Of a stretch of 64,000 bases of DNA, positions 1 to 13,276 are shown in pieces. The notes beneath the pieces were generated by a model. It did no database searches. It had not been told where the DNA came from and was given only the letters and a program-made list of their open reading frames with translations. How positions within the stretch are numbered: position 1 is the stretch's first letter; every line of letters starts with the position of its first letter. The DNA is taken from the NCBI RefSeq assembly GCF_037038585.1, contig NC_092522.1, positions 51,771,661 to 51,835,660 of the forward strand, in the 5' to 3' direction. Made by a program: the position numbers and the translations under genes. Origin of the DNA: Patagioenas fasciata (Eukaryota > Chordata > Aves > Columbiformes > Columbidae).

Positions 1-1739
1 CTAATAGATTAAGGTATTTTTGTGGCAGAGGGCTGGAATGCTTCCAACATTCCCCCTTTTGTCTTTTAAATAGAGATGGGTTATCCCTTTCTTTCTCATT
101 CCCTGTCAGGTCCCTAAAATGTATACTTCATCGAAACACAATGTCCAAGGATGTTAAGAGTTACGCAGTGTAGACTGTTCTCCCTAAATCAGACACTATG
201 TAATCTGCTTTTCTGGGATGAACCAGGAACTGGTTTACAGGAATAAGACTCTGTATGTTTCTTGTCCCAAGACCAGAACTGCTTGAGTTCCCCAGCTGCA
301 AAACGGGAAGCTGAGGCCAAAGAGCTCTCAAAACTCAGAGGCTGGTGCCGGCCAGGATCTCGATAGTCACCCAGGGGCCCTTCAGGTTTGCCATGCCCGG
401 AACAGGCAGTTTCTGAGATTGTCCCATGCCAGGACAAATACCCATTTCATCTCAGGAGAGACCAAATGCAGTCCCATGAAGAGAAAATCAGTTCCTAGAG
501 TACATTAAAAATGCTTTTCTTTCTTTTTTTTTTTTTTTTTAAACCACATGAGAGCAAAGTTTCAAAGACATGCCTAGGAAACTGAAATTCAAAGTCCAAC
601 TTGATCGCTTACATTTCTGAATAGTCAACATCGTGTCTTATCCCTTCTCCCTCAGTTCAGCACTGTCGTCTGAAGACAGGGCATGCATAAGTTGTCCCAT
701 AACAGGAAAGCCATCTTTATTTAAAAGATTGTAGAACCCTTCATTTGGTATTAGCTGTACATGAAGCGCAGAAACCAATAACCATTTCAACTATCTGAGG
801 ACTCCATCTGTAAAGCAGGTCACCTCCTACACCCCAGTTTACAAGACTGTAATGGAACAAACTGACAAACCTGCAGCCGGTCATGGGCTTGGTTTTGGGA
901 TCCAAAAGTTTGGGGATTTTGGATCAAGATTCAAAATATTTTTGATTTTTGGATTTTGGATGTGTCTTCATGAACAGAATATACCTATTGGTCTTGCCTG
1001 TTCTTCTCTGGTTTTGCTGTCCTGCTTCTCCAACAGCCTTCTCTGAAATACCTCACAAGAGTGATTGTCTTCCTCCCCTCAGTTTTCAACTTGGCATGAG
1101 CAAAGATAAATTTTGTTTTATGGAGGTAAGGTCACACTAATCCCTGTGTTTTCTGTGTTGCACAATGAAATCTACAATAGCGGAAGAGGCTTTGGGATGT
1201 GCGACACAACTTCTGTTTCCTTTCCAAGGATTTGGTACCCTGTGTGGACTATGTTTTTTATGGAGAGAGGACAATTTTTCATTTCCTCGCTCCTGCACAG
1301 CAAGGTCCCAGTTCCACAGAAGCTTCTGCGCTCACTCAGGTGAATCACCCTATGGACTTCTGCTGCCAGTAAAGATAGTCATACGAACAAGCATGCCAGG
1401 GATTTACACTCTTTTAACATCTTTTGGACACAATGTTGATCTCCTTTTGATATAGGTCCACAGTAAATCAGTTTAACACCTTTTTCTTTCTGTGCAAAGA
1501 TAGTGGAAATACTAAGCGGAATAATAAATAGCATAGTATTAACTAATGCTATGTAGCTAAAAAACCTTACTTTGCAACACAGTGATTGATGTTTTTATTA
1601 GGAATTTCAAGTACAAATATTCCCCCTTTACAGTGATCAGAAGCTTCACGGCCTTTTGATTACTATTATTTTGTATCCTCTCTGTTTCAATTATAGTGCA
1701 TTTTGCACTTCACTAGCAGTTTTCTTTTGAAATCTTAAA
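1..1739. other. Non-coding, no recognised element
   Basis: AT-rich single-copy-looking DNA with a poly-T run at about 525-540. Short open frames have no family resemblance. Nothing else seen. Confidence 0.6.
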
Positions 1740-1905
1740 TTACTTTGCAAGCATGAATTCATTAAACCTCACAATGTCCCTCTGAGGAAGTTGTTTAATT
1801 AATACACCCAAGTTATGGATGGGAAAATTCAGGCACACAGATATTAAGTAATTTTCCCGAAGTCACAGAGTAAATAATCTAAAAGAACAGGAAGAGAACT
1901 TAAGG
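1740..1905 (-). mobile_element. MIR-like SINE remnant
   Basis: Read on + it follows the MIR core in reverse: CATTAAACCTCACAATG, a TCTGAGGAAG segment, GATGGGAAAATTCAGGCACA, then TTAAGTAATTTTCCCGAAGT and CACAGAG. This is the diverged counterpart of the MIR block around the 'bases to test for gaps, bleeding into CTCACAA and GGCACAGAG' portion of the consensus. It is old, with many substitutions, as expected for MIR in a bird. Confidence 0.72.
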
Positions 1906-3329
1906 GCCACCTGCTGCTATGTCCCACGGATATGAATGTGGAGAAATATCTGTGAAGATAGCACAGAGCTTGCAGGTTCCCAGCTTGGGGTGTCCCCGCC
2001 CCTACAGCCTGCCAGAGCATTGACTCCTCTTTCACATCTAATTGTTTCAACCAAACTGGGCTCAAAGGCATGTTGGGATAACCATAGTGCGGTATCATTA
2101 TCACTATGTAGTGGTTTAGTTCAAAGGAAAATGGAGCTTTTGGTTTTGCCTGTGTAGGAGCTTTACTTTTTCTTCTGTTGAAGCTCTCACTGTACCCAGA
2201 GCACAGGGGTAGCAGAGATCCAGCAGCTGCAGCAGCCACAGTTGAGTCTCTTTCCCTACCTCCGAACAGCCCCTGCAATGGACTGACTACCACATTGTAC
2301 CCCAGGTCTGAGAGCCCGTATCTCCTCTTAACATCCAGGAGGCTATTTCCATCACTTCTAACATCCCTGATGTGTAAGGGAGCCGAGGATGCAAAGGAGT
2401 TTCACAACAACAGATAAATTGTCACTGCCAAAGCTTCTGTTTCCCTAATGGAAACGCTGTTAGTATGTGATCATCTGATATGGTGACAGGTTTGGGTTGG
2501 CTTTTCTTTTGCTTAGAGCTCTTTTCCTTGCAGAAATTTAAATCCACTAGCCAGGCAGCAACTCAGGGAGGGGACAGTGCCTGTGCAGCATCAGGGTTGC
2601 TGCATATGCAGGGCTACGATGTGGCTTTCAGCTGAGACAGTCTGCACCCACAGTGCTGTCTGAAATCAGTGCATCCTAAGGTGCTGTATATCTCCCCAAA
2701 CAGGATCAGTGCTGTCAACTAACTGCTTCAAGAACAATTGCATCTGTGTTAACAAGACTCCAAGTACTTTCAAGGCTTCACTCATTCTCTTTCTTTGAAT
2801 ACAATGCTGAATTAAAATCTTATATTTACCCCAGCTCAACCTTTGTTCCCTCCCTTTTTTTTTCTCCTTATTTTCCTCTTAAATGCTACAGAAATTGCTT
2901 TCCTGGGACATGAAAACTAATGTATGCAAATTGTTACACAGAATTACCACTGTCGTGGTGCCACTGTATTGCTGAGATAGTTAATTGCCAGTATAATGCA
3001 GTTTGTCTTCTCTCTATCCCCTTGTGCTGCTCCTAAACGGAAACAAAGGAAACGACATCAGAGAGACAAAGAGCCAGAGAATTCAGTCCCCTATTAGTAA
3101 CCCACATAAAGGAAATAAAGGATTAAAGGGCATTCACAGCACAAATGGCATACAGCTTTGTATGGCACAGATGCTGAAGAGAGTCTTGGAACTGGGTCTG
3201 CACCTGGCTGTGTTACTCATCATGAAATAAACCTTGAGATACTTTCTTAGTTTACATCGAATTGCTTTCACGACAAAAGGAATTTCACAGAAGTGAGATC
3301 TAAGTGAAAACCAAGGCCAGTGGGAAGAG
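1906..3329. other. Non-coding, no recognised element
   Basis: No coding or repeat signal that I can name. A T-rich run occurs near 2855-2865. Confidence 0.55.
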
Positions 3330-3480
3330 CTTTGCTTAGATTAACATGATGACTCTAGTCTTGATTCTGCCACTTTCGTGCAGCTCTCACATTTGCAGGT
3401 GACTTTAACTGTTGTTGTTTTCCTTGTCTGTAAAAGAAGTAACTTTCTCCCCCATAAAGTATTTTGGGATTTATCTTAGG
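3330..3480 (+). mobile_element. Probable MIR-like SINE remnant
   Basis: The order of blocks matches MIR in forward orientation: GACTCTAGTCTTGATTCTGC with CCACTT, then GCAGGTGACTTTAACTG, then TTTTCCTTGTCTGTAAAAG. Divergence is high, so this is a pattern match and not a certain call. Confidence 0.5.
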
Positions 3481-6400
3481 GCTGAAGTTCTAATTTCTTA
3501 GTGTCTCCTCACAGGGCAGTATGTTCTCAATGACTGAGGACCCAGGTCCTCGAAAGAGTTCAGTAGTGTCATCACCAGGGTTTTCATGCTCATTACAATC
3601 AATGATGACTTTTCTGAAACCAAATCACAGAGGGTGGTTCTGAATAAAAATTACGTTATTTAGCCTTAGGAAGCAGACAGAGACTTAATAAAACAAACTC
3701 AGGAAGCCTTATGGATTCAAGTGTTTACATAATTTTTAGACCTGTTCTGTGGGATTTCACAGCATTTTTAAAAGTATGGTTAAAACTGCCATATTGAATA
3801 CACAATTACTTATTGCATTTAAATAATTATTTATTTTAAAATAGTTTCTATTGATCTCATTGAATGTCTTTAGGATTACGTTTTTGCTGTTCCTCCCAGG
3901 TTCTGTAAGACACTTCCACAAAGGCAGGCTGTCCCTGTAGGTGACATCCATTAAAAGGGTCAGTTGTTTTGAAAGAAAGAGAAAGAGATAATGAGCAAAC
4001 CCAGTGCTCACGGAGTGGGTAGGCACCACCACCCCACCTCCAGTAATCTCCAGCCAATAGCACTACATGCTGATGAGGTAATGTTTGCATCTGATCCTCC
4101 ACAGCAGCACTTTGGTGGTTTGTAATTCTCCTCAAATGAGAGAAAACCCGAAGGCTTCTCTCTCTCTTTGTTGTGCTGGTGCAAATGAGCATATGAATTC
4201 AGATCTTCACAGTTACAGGGAAAGGGGGGCTGCGGGGAAGCGTGTCAGTGCTCAAGCTTTTCCTCCCTCTTTTGTAGTACATACGTGAGTTTGAAGCGTT
4301 TTACTCGTGCAAGCAAAAGGAAATCCAAGCAGGTGTTTTGGTTCCTGCTGCAGACAAATCCCAGGATGGACTGGTTCTGAAGGCTTCTGAGTAAATTTAG
4401 AAAACTGTCATTTTTGTACCACTCAGAAGCCAGCTCTCTCGCCTTTCATCATTCTAGTGTACCCGGGGGGGGGAAAAATATTTTGTGACTCAGAAGTTAA
4501 AACATATCAGTGCGGGGAAAGACCACAGAAGTGGCTTTGTTTTCCTCAGCTGGTGTATTGTGCATAAATGTCAGTCATGCTGCTACATTTTTTTTGACAG
4601 GGAGAACAGCTTCTCCTGTTGGGGCCAGTGCTGCCACAGTAGGTAGTCGGTATATTTAGCATTTTCAGCTAAACCATGGAAGCAGATTGTGTATTACAGG
4701 CAACACTTGGAGAGGGAGAGAATAATTCCCCTCTTTAAGCACAGGCCCAAGGCTACCTCTGCAAGTTTGTAAGGAGAAAGGAAACACCTTATTGCCAACT
4801 GAATAGACCTGATGAGAAGTCACAGCAAGGAAAAGAGGGGTTGTGACAACAAGCCTAGTTCAACCATCACCAAAGTCCCCACTACCTGCACCCAGAGCAA
4901 GAGCCAGCCTGGTGTCATTTTCCAGTCACTCTCCTGACTGTGGGAGTGATTTTAAATGAATTAACTGCCCTCTGTACTTGCGCATCACCAGTCAGATAAT
5001 TGTCTTCGGCTGGCCGAACATTTTTAAGTGCTCCTTTTTCTGCTAGAAAAAGTATTTCTCCCTTCAATCAAGCACAATTACCCCAACCATCTCTTTTAAT
5101 TGTTGTCTTTCCAGAAGATATATTCCCTAGGGGCTTTCTTGCCAATACCAGTGGATGTTTTATTAGGGGATTATAATGACCTGCTGAGGCTCATGGCCAT
5201 CTTTCATCTGCAGCAAGTCAATGTTAAAGTTTATGGACACGGATACTGGGATGGCTTGTGGGTGTGTGGTGTGGGGTGGTGGTCCTGCTGGATGGGGCAG
5301 AAATAGAGACTCAGAAACACAAATGTGAATAGCAGTTGTGCCTCTTGAACTAGAGCCAATGCTTCACAGATGCCCAGCTGGTCGAGTCCATATGGAGCCA
5401 CTGGGGCTGGGAACCATGGAGACAGTTACTCATTCTTGAGACATCTTCTAATGTAATTGCTGAAGTAGCCCCTTTTCTTTACCTCAATGGGAGCTACAGT
5501 GGGGGGCCAGAGATATACACCTTGGCTGTTATTCTAGCATAAATCCACCCCAACAAGGGCAGAGGGAAATAAAAATCCACTGCCACTTTACACAGCTCTC
5601 GGCTCCAGTCCAACCAGAGAGAAATAAAAAGAGAAGTGGGAGCATGTTCCCTATTGGCAGCACATCTGCTTCAGTATACCCAGACACACAGATGAAAGTC
5701 CAGTGAGAAGAACTGAGTGAACATGAAATTAAATAAATACTACACTAAGTGTGGAGCCCAATAGCCCTTCTCCATGAAGGCAGAAGATATACTGGCATTG
5801 TACAGCACGTTAGGAGAAGATTCAAGCGCAAGAGACAGAAAAATTTTTGTACAGAAAAAGAAAAAGAAAAAAAAAGAAAAAAACAAAGAAAAAAACAAAA
5901 CCAAAACCAACCAACAAACAAAAAACCACAAACCAAAACCAAAATAAAAACAAAACAAAACAAACAAAACAAAAAACCCCAATGAACAACACTTCTGTTC
6001 AATTAACCTTTAAAAATTACTTTGAACTCATATAGTTTTTTATCAAATGAACATTATGGTAGGTCTTATAATGTCCATGTTCTTTCTGTTCTGTAGTCAG
6101 CTTGCTAAAATATGTCTTTCATTGCACAGGGTTTTCTCCTTTGCTCCTTCTCTTTCTTCCCACCCAGCAGAAAATGATTTTGGGACACATTTCCCCACTC
6201 ATCTCCACTACAGTTGTTTTGCTATATGAAGGTAGCATTACTGTTGGCAAAACACAACTTGCCCTAACTCCGCTGGGCAACACAGCATGGATGTGTAGAG
6301 CCATGATGAGGATGCTCTTCAAAGGGTTCACTGATATCTAAATAACATCATTGCACGTGGGTGAGAATACTTGTCTATCTACTCCCTGAGGTCTTGCAGC

Positions 6401-9400
6401 TTTGCATGGATGCTGCCTCTGCAGGGGCAGCCATTTACTAGTTCAAGGATGCTCTAGCAGGTTTTTGAATAAGCAGATCTGGATCAGCTCCTGACAGAAA
6501 TGGACCTGGGCACAATACCCTGAACAGCTCCAAAACTGACTGTCACTCAACCTGCACAGACATGCAGGTACCACACTTGATTCGGGCCCATGTTGAAGTT
6601 AAACACTGCAAGTTCAAGAGTGATTCCTCCTGCAGGGGAATACTGTGAATAAGAGCTGAGGATCACAGAGTCTTATCCCTGGAACATCTACAGGTATTCA
6701 AAATGTTCACTTTGAAGAACTGCAAAACCTGTCCTTGTTGCGGGGATAGGAGGAGAGCAAATAAAGCCTCCTGCAGAAACCAGATTTCATGTACTGTCAG
6801 TCACAACCAAGAGAGGAACATCTAGAGGACAAAAGATAAATATTTGCTGGCAAAGCAGTGAGGTAAGAACTAAGTCACCCAGGCCGAGGCAGTAAAAGTT
6901 CATACAAGCTATCAGGAGAAAATAAAGCCCAGAGAAAGGGGTGATATGCAGATATCTGTTGGCATGACCAAGAAAATACATATGGATGGAGAAGAGGACT
7001 CTGCAAAGAAGATGAGAGAACAAATGGAGAGGGAAGTAATGAAGTCAGTTTATTTAGCTAGGGGTGAAGCAAGCGCCTCGTGATTTGGAGCACATCACTT
7101 TGTGGATGATCTACTTGAGACCTCTTAGTGGGACCTGCTTTCCAGAAATGCATGAGTCAGTCTCTTTAGAAAGGCAAACAACAGCATTAGTGGTTTTGGC
7201 CTTTCTACATAAAATAAGCTAAATTGCATCACTACTGCCTGGAGTGCCTCTTCACAGAAGAGTTGGCTACGACTGCCTCAGTGCAGTAGGAAACTGGGAA
7301 ATTTTGATATAGGAAAGAGCCTCCTCATGCCTGAAGGAACATGCAACTTGAGGACAGGCAGTGCAGCTTCCAGAAATGGGATTCTCAAGGGATTAAAGAA
7401 CTGGATGCGGGAAGGTGATGGCATGGGAAGTAACAGCGGACATTTATTAGCAAGGGAATGGCATGAGGCCATTGGCAGGGAGACTAAGATGTCAAAGTGA
7501 GAAGGAGGAATAACAAGTCCATATCCTAGACATGAGCTGCTCTGTGTGTGTGTAAGAAGGCTGTACCTGCAGTGACTCCTTCACCGGTTACCCTCTGGGA
7601 AATATCTCCCCCACTCAGTATGGCCTCATGTGTTTATTACATGCGGAGGGAACTGCCATACCCCATCTCAGCTCTCTGTCACAACTGCATTCAGCATTAG
7701 CTCTACAAAAGGTCTTCCAGTGTTTCATAAACTGGATCTGACCTACAAGAAAATCTAAGCATTTTAGCTTTATGTTTACAGCATAGTATCCTCCTGTCCT
7801 TATGTCATATAGCTTCTTCTGCCACTGATGACAATATTTTATCTTTCTCCATACACCTTCACCCCCAAGTGCTGATTTAAATTCTCCCCTTCAGAGTCTG
7901 TTCATTAAATGCTAAGCTATATGTGTGCTTTTCCCTCAGCAAAACAATCTGCCTACTGAGATTCTTTGCTCTGCAGAGGTGACTATTGCATCCTTGAAAG
8001 ATGAGGAGATAACACTAAGAGGAAAGCTAACAAGCAACCAGGGGCAACTCAGTGACCAGAGAAACTGGATGTCTGTAATGAGATACAAACTGAAAATGAG
8101 ACAGCAGTGACACTCTCTTGTTCTACACAGAGACGACAGCATTCACCTTGTCTAATGAGCAGTGTGTCACAAAATGAGCAAAAACTGGGATTCAGCTGCA
8201 CTGAATAATCTCTAGTGCAAGGTGCACTAGTAGGTAAGCTTCATGCGGTGAAGAGTGAACATGCTTAGCAAGCACAGCAGAAGTAGCCCATGATTATTAC
8301 ATGAGGGAGGAAACAAACTAAGTAGCATTTATTTAAAAGGACACAGACAAGAGGTCTTGCAAAATCCTTGAAATAAGAATCTCTGTTCACTGTTTTTGTG
8401 TTCACCTCAATGAAGATGGAAATTTGAACACGCTTCCCCAAAAACTTCTCTGCTTCTCATTCAACAACCCTCACTTTGTTTGTTGGACTGTGCCAGTAGT
8501 GATCAACGAGATGAGAGGAATACATTTGTGCTTTGCGCCAGCAGCGAATGTTTTTTCAGTAGGGCACATTTCAGTGGCACAACTTAATAGCCCTATAAAC
8601 ATCTCAGAGATAAGAGGATCAGTCATTGATACAGAAAACAACAATAGTGCCAAAAATATTAATTCTCAAAAGTGATGTGAGAGTTTTAGAAGATATGTAC
8701 ATCTGTAAGCTTCACTGCACTAGTGAGCTATTAAATATGGTGGATTGGAAGGAGCACTATCAGCATTTACCCCAGAGCTACCTAATGTGGGACAGAAGGA
8801 TTTTTTGCACCTTGGATACATTGTACCAGACCACAGAAGTCACTGAGCTGGTGAACTACCATGATTATATTCATCTTCCTACTTTCATAGTACTGAGCTG
8901 TGCACCTATGGTACTTTCCATACCAAACCCCTGAAATGCACTACAAGTCTAAAGACAAGACCTTAAAAAGCTACTGCGTGTCTCCAATGTTCGTTAGCGG
9001 GAGCTAGATGCACACTTTTGACCTGCACTGGAGTGCCTTTGTGCCACTTGGTCCTGCTAAAAATCATTGGAAATTCAGGATGTGCAGTAGCGTGCCAGAA
9101 GATCGAATTCCCATTATTGTTAATGAAAAAGACTTTATTAGCTTCAGTAGTATGGACAGAGTCCTAGCTGATTCAGGTTTGCTAGGCACTGTGAGGCAGG
9201 CAAACCCCAAAGGTTAAAACACTGCCTGGATGCAGCGTGTAAGACAAGCCATTGTGCTGGGGGTGGAGTGGCATGTAAAAAGAACAGCACATCAGACTGA
9301 ATCCATGGGGAGTGGTAACAAACAAAATGCAATGCTCAAACTGCGTATTGGCCAGAAAGATAGTAATATCTGTCCTACAGGGGACAAAAAATGCTCACTT

Positions 9401-12400
9401 GAGATTCAGATTAGTTAGCAGTACAAGGCATGAGTAATATAGTCTTATTTATAACAACTGTTTCATTCATTCCTGTTCCAAAGGAAGGAAATAAAAACAG
9501 CAACAGATAATGTTTAACATTTTTGCAGCGCTGCTCATTTCAAATTGCAAAACACTAATTTAAGCATTTTGGTACAAAAGGGTAGATTATACATGGGTCA
9601 CTGAACCACTGAAATGCAACCTCCGCAAGAATAATACAGTTTTCAGAAGTAGTGGGAAAAGGTAGTTTCAGTGAAAAAAATGATAAAAGAAATAGCTGTT
9701 CCAGTGAACAATGTCAGGAAATGGTCTGTGACAGCACAGGGCTGGGAGGCCCTGGATGCCTAAGCTAACATGCAGAAGACACCTGTACAGTACGCCACCT
9801 GGCCTGCTCTTCAGCTTCCCTAGGAAGATGGGAGGTTGAGTCTCAAAAAATGAAGGGTATTTTCTTCTGAAAATAGCTCTTGCCTGTTGATATGGCCCCT
9901 GAGCACTAGAAGGAAATGAAGGGGAACCAGGCTTAGAAAGCACCCAGATATGGATTCAGGGTTGCCAAGCCAATATGCCTTCAAGAGACCCTGATACGTA
10001 GTCAGGGCCTGCTGTGCTGCTTATGTGCACAATACAAAGACAGTGATTGCCTCCTTCTTAACAACTACTGTATTACACTTATCAGAAATTATTTTTACCT
10101 TCAGTAAAAAAAAGCCATCAGCTCCCCATTCCTCAGCATTAGTGTTGTCTGCAAGACACTCAGTTTCAGCAGTGAAATTATCGAGTCACCTCTGGGCCAG
10201 GACTTCTGCAAATGGAGAATTGTGCATGGCTGAGGGGGTATCTATTTTATGGCTTGTCTCAGGGCTAGGTACCATTTCTACAGCCTTTCTGCTCCCTTGG
10301 GGTATAGTTTATGAAAAAAAGAAGCAGCGGGACTACATGGAGACTCTGCAGCGTGAGCAAAGAGGTTTGCCTTTGCCAGGGTGTTCATGAAGGACAAGGC
10401 AGAGAACAGGAAAAATGACTTCAAAGTAGAGAAAGAATCCCTAACATCATCTAAATGAAACAGGCTTTTCTTCATTTATGCTGTCAGGATACTAATGGCT
10501 TTTAAAACAGGTTAATCCAAGAAGTAACCAAGTGAAACAAGAGGACTGTCATTGCTGATGCTGCTTTTAACCTCCTGTTTCTGCCTCTCTGACTACAAGT
10601 CGTTTCCTGCCAGTTGGAGGAGACATGTCAGCTGGTGCTGGCCCATCACTCATGGGGACTCAGGCTGCAATGGGCTGGGCAAGGCCCTGGTGGCTTCAGA
10701 AGCCAAGCTAAAATTCTTCATCACAGGAGAGGAAAAGAGCTGGAAGACATCCCCAAGCAAGGCATTGCTCCACCTTTCTCCTGCCTGAAATACTGCAGGA
10801 GGCAAACCCAGGAGAAACACTGAGGATCCCTTGTCAGGAGACCCTCCTTGGAACTTTTCACTGTAGGGGATGGGGTTTTCTTGTGTGCATCATGAATGGC
10901 AGGCACTGGAAAAGGATTGGCATTAGTATTGGGCAGAGTGGGATGCTCAAGACCAACACAGTCCCTTCCCAGTCTCAGAGAAGTTCTACCCAGGCCCACT
11001 CACTTGTGGTGTCAGCAAACCCCACAGAAATAGCTGGTTGTGTAGTGCAGCTCCCAGACTGGAGGAAGCTGTCACTTGGAGTTTGTCAGAACCAATGCTG
11101 ATTGTCCCAGGCACTGCCCCGGGAGGTCTCTTGGGAAAGGTTCTGTGCTTTAAAAGCTTGACTTAGGCATAACAAAACCCCAACAATTTCTGTCTTATGC
11201 CAGACTAGGTCAATAATTGAGGGCAAAATATTTTGTATATGCACAATATATAAATACTTTGCATATGCTTCTTGTGAGTGACTGTCTGCTTATCCAGCTG
11301 GTGATGCTGGCCAGTTAAAGACACTTGTCCAGCACTGAAGTTTGATCTAATACTCAAAGATGTCTGGTTGACATCAGACAATAGGGATCCAAGTCTCTAT
11401 TTTCTGCCAGAGTCCTTCAGCCTCAGATAATGTATGAATATTTTAAAATCTTTTTTGCACTTAACCAAACACTGCACAACTAAAGCAGTATTTGCACACA
11501 TGTAAATGTGTCAGCTAGCTAGCTTAGCTTCAATTTCTCCCACTTCCAGAAATGAAACTTCTGGAAAACACTGGCAACTTTTACATGATATTTGAGTTAA
11601 AAGAAAAAAATGCAGCACACCCAACCATGAATTTGATAGTAGGATGATTATTGTGACACTCATCTTTATAACAACTGAGAGTTTATAAAGTATGCACTTG
11701 GGCTCTGAGCTGCCCACCTACACTCAATTTCCTCTGACTGTGGAATGTCCTTTGGCAGCTTTGCAGCTAACTGATACCCAGGAGTCTGAGGAAAACACTA
11801 CAACTTGTACAGTATTACTGGTCTAAATGCTGTGGGCTCATATTTCAGCCAGCCAGCACAAGGTTATTTGTAAAACACAACCACACCTTGTGAGAGATAA
11901 GAATTCACAGGGACATAGCTGGAAATTGTGTACTCAGATAGCACAGAGATTAATACATTAAAACTCCTAGACAGATATTACACCAAAAGGCATCTGCAAT
12001 TTGTTTCCCTTTCCGCCACAGCCTTTTTGCTCACAAGCCAAGCAGCGTGCTAGTTAAAGAGGAGCCTTGCTGGCTACACACCCTGTACCCGTTGACGGAC
12101 AAGCGTTGATGGAAATATTGCTCCTTAGCTCAACTACTCATCTGCAGAACTAGCGTGCGGACCCTGATGCACATTCATCACTCCTACATCATGCTCCCCA
12201 GTGGAGCTGCGACCACCCCTGTAGAAATTCCTTGCTGGACATTCAACACGCTTCTCTTGCACATTGAGCTTCCTGTGAGATTGAGTAGAGACTGCTGTAA
12301 CAGTATTTTCCTTCACTTCTGGCATCCTTCAGCTAATTGTGGAAGGGGCATCCTGGAGAAGAGAACCTGTGTTCAGCCTGCTTGTGGCCCTTCTGAGATC

Positions 12401-13248
12401 AGAGGTGGCCCCCATAGTTTTTCAAAACCAGCATATCTATGTGCAATTTTCAGTCATCCTTGGTGTTCATTGAAGCTATCTCATACCCTTTAAGCAATTT
12501 CATCCTTCTCCTACATTCAGCTTTCCCCGGAGTCTCTGCTAAAGGAACAGAGCCTGAGGCAAAGGCTTCTCTTCTCCTTGTCCTGCCAGCCTGGTGCTGT
12601 CTTTTCCTGTCCCTGTAACAACACAGGTGTTAATCCTGAAGGCATCTGTTTGTTCTTTCACCTCTGGTGTGGTGAGAGGAAGGGGTATTCTGCTTGACTG
12701 GCTAGATAGCCAAGCACTTCATCAAAAACAGTTCCATACTCATTACCCAGAAGTCCTAAGAATTCGTAGCAGGTTTCCCCACCTGTGACAATGGTCTCTT
12801 GCATTTTGTCAGAACTGTGGACCCATCCAAAGAGGAATAGTCTTCTTACTTCAGTGGCTGCTGCACTGGCCTGAATTCAGCAGCATCTAGTAAAATCCCA
12901 AGTAATAGCATCTCAGAAGAGACACACAAAAATATCGGTATGAAAAATTCCAAACTAAGAACATCACAAAGCCAGAATAAGTGATTTGTAGGAGAGCACT
13001 GCAGCACAGTATTTTAGCGCTGGAGAGTCTGGAGCAGCAGACCAGTAACACCCACCTGGCACACAGTGACTTATTTGACTTTAAGGAAAAACAAAGGTTC
13101 ACTTCTAACTTTGGGCACATTAAAGCACTGACTGATTCTACATTTATATGGACTTTGGGCCTCTCACTTGTTCCTTAGCCATTACAAATAAAAACTCAGT
13201 TATTTGTTTTGGTATTAAAATACTGAATAGGTTTCCGATACTGTTGTC
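3481..13248. other. Non-coding stretch, about 9.8 kb
   Basis: No exon with conserved coding content was found on either strand. The only clear features are a run of nine G at about 4465-4473 and the A-rich simple repeat at 5847-5980. The rest may hold old repeats too diverged to see by eye. Confidence 0.55.
5847..5980. repeat. A-rich (AAAAC/AAAG)n simple repeat
   Basis: About 130 bases of AAAAG then AAAAC/AACC-type units, almost devoid of T on the + strand. The lysine/glutamine-rich open frames across it are artefacts. Confidence 0.9.
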
Positions 13249-13276
13249 TTTTTTTTTTTTTTTTTTTTTTTTTTTT
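13249..13276. repeat. Poly-T tract, 28 bases
   Basis: Uninterrupted run of 28 T. It could be an old poly-A tail of a minus-strand retrocopy, but no source sequence is recognisable on its flank. Confidence 0.95.

Noticed and set aside
5740-6035. Lysine-rich and Phe-rich open frames
   Set aside because: Low-complexity translation of an A-rich simple repeat.
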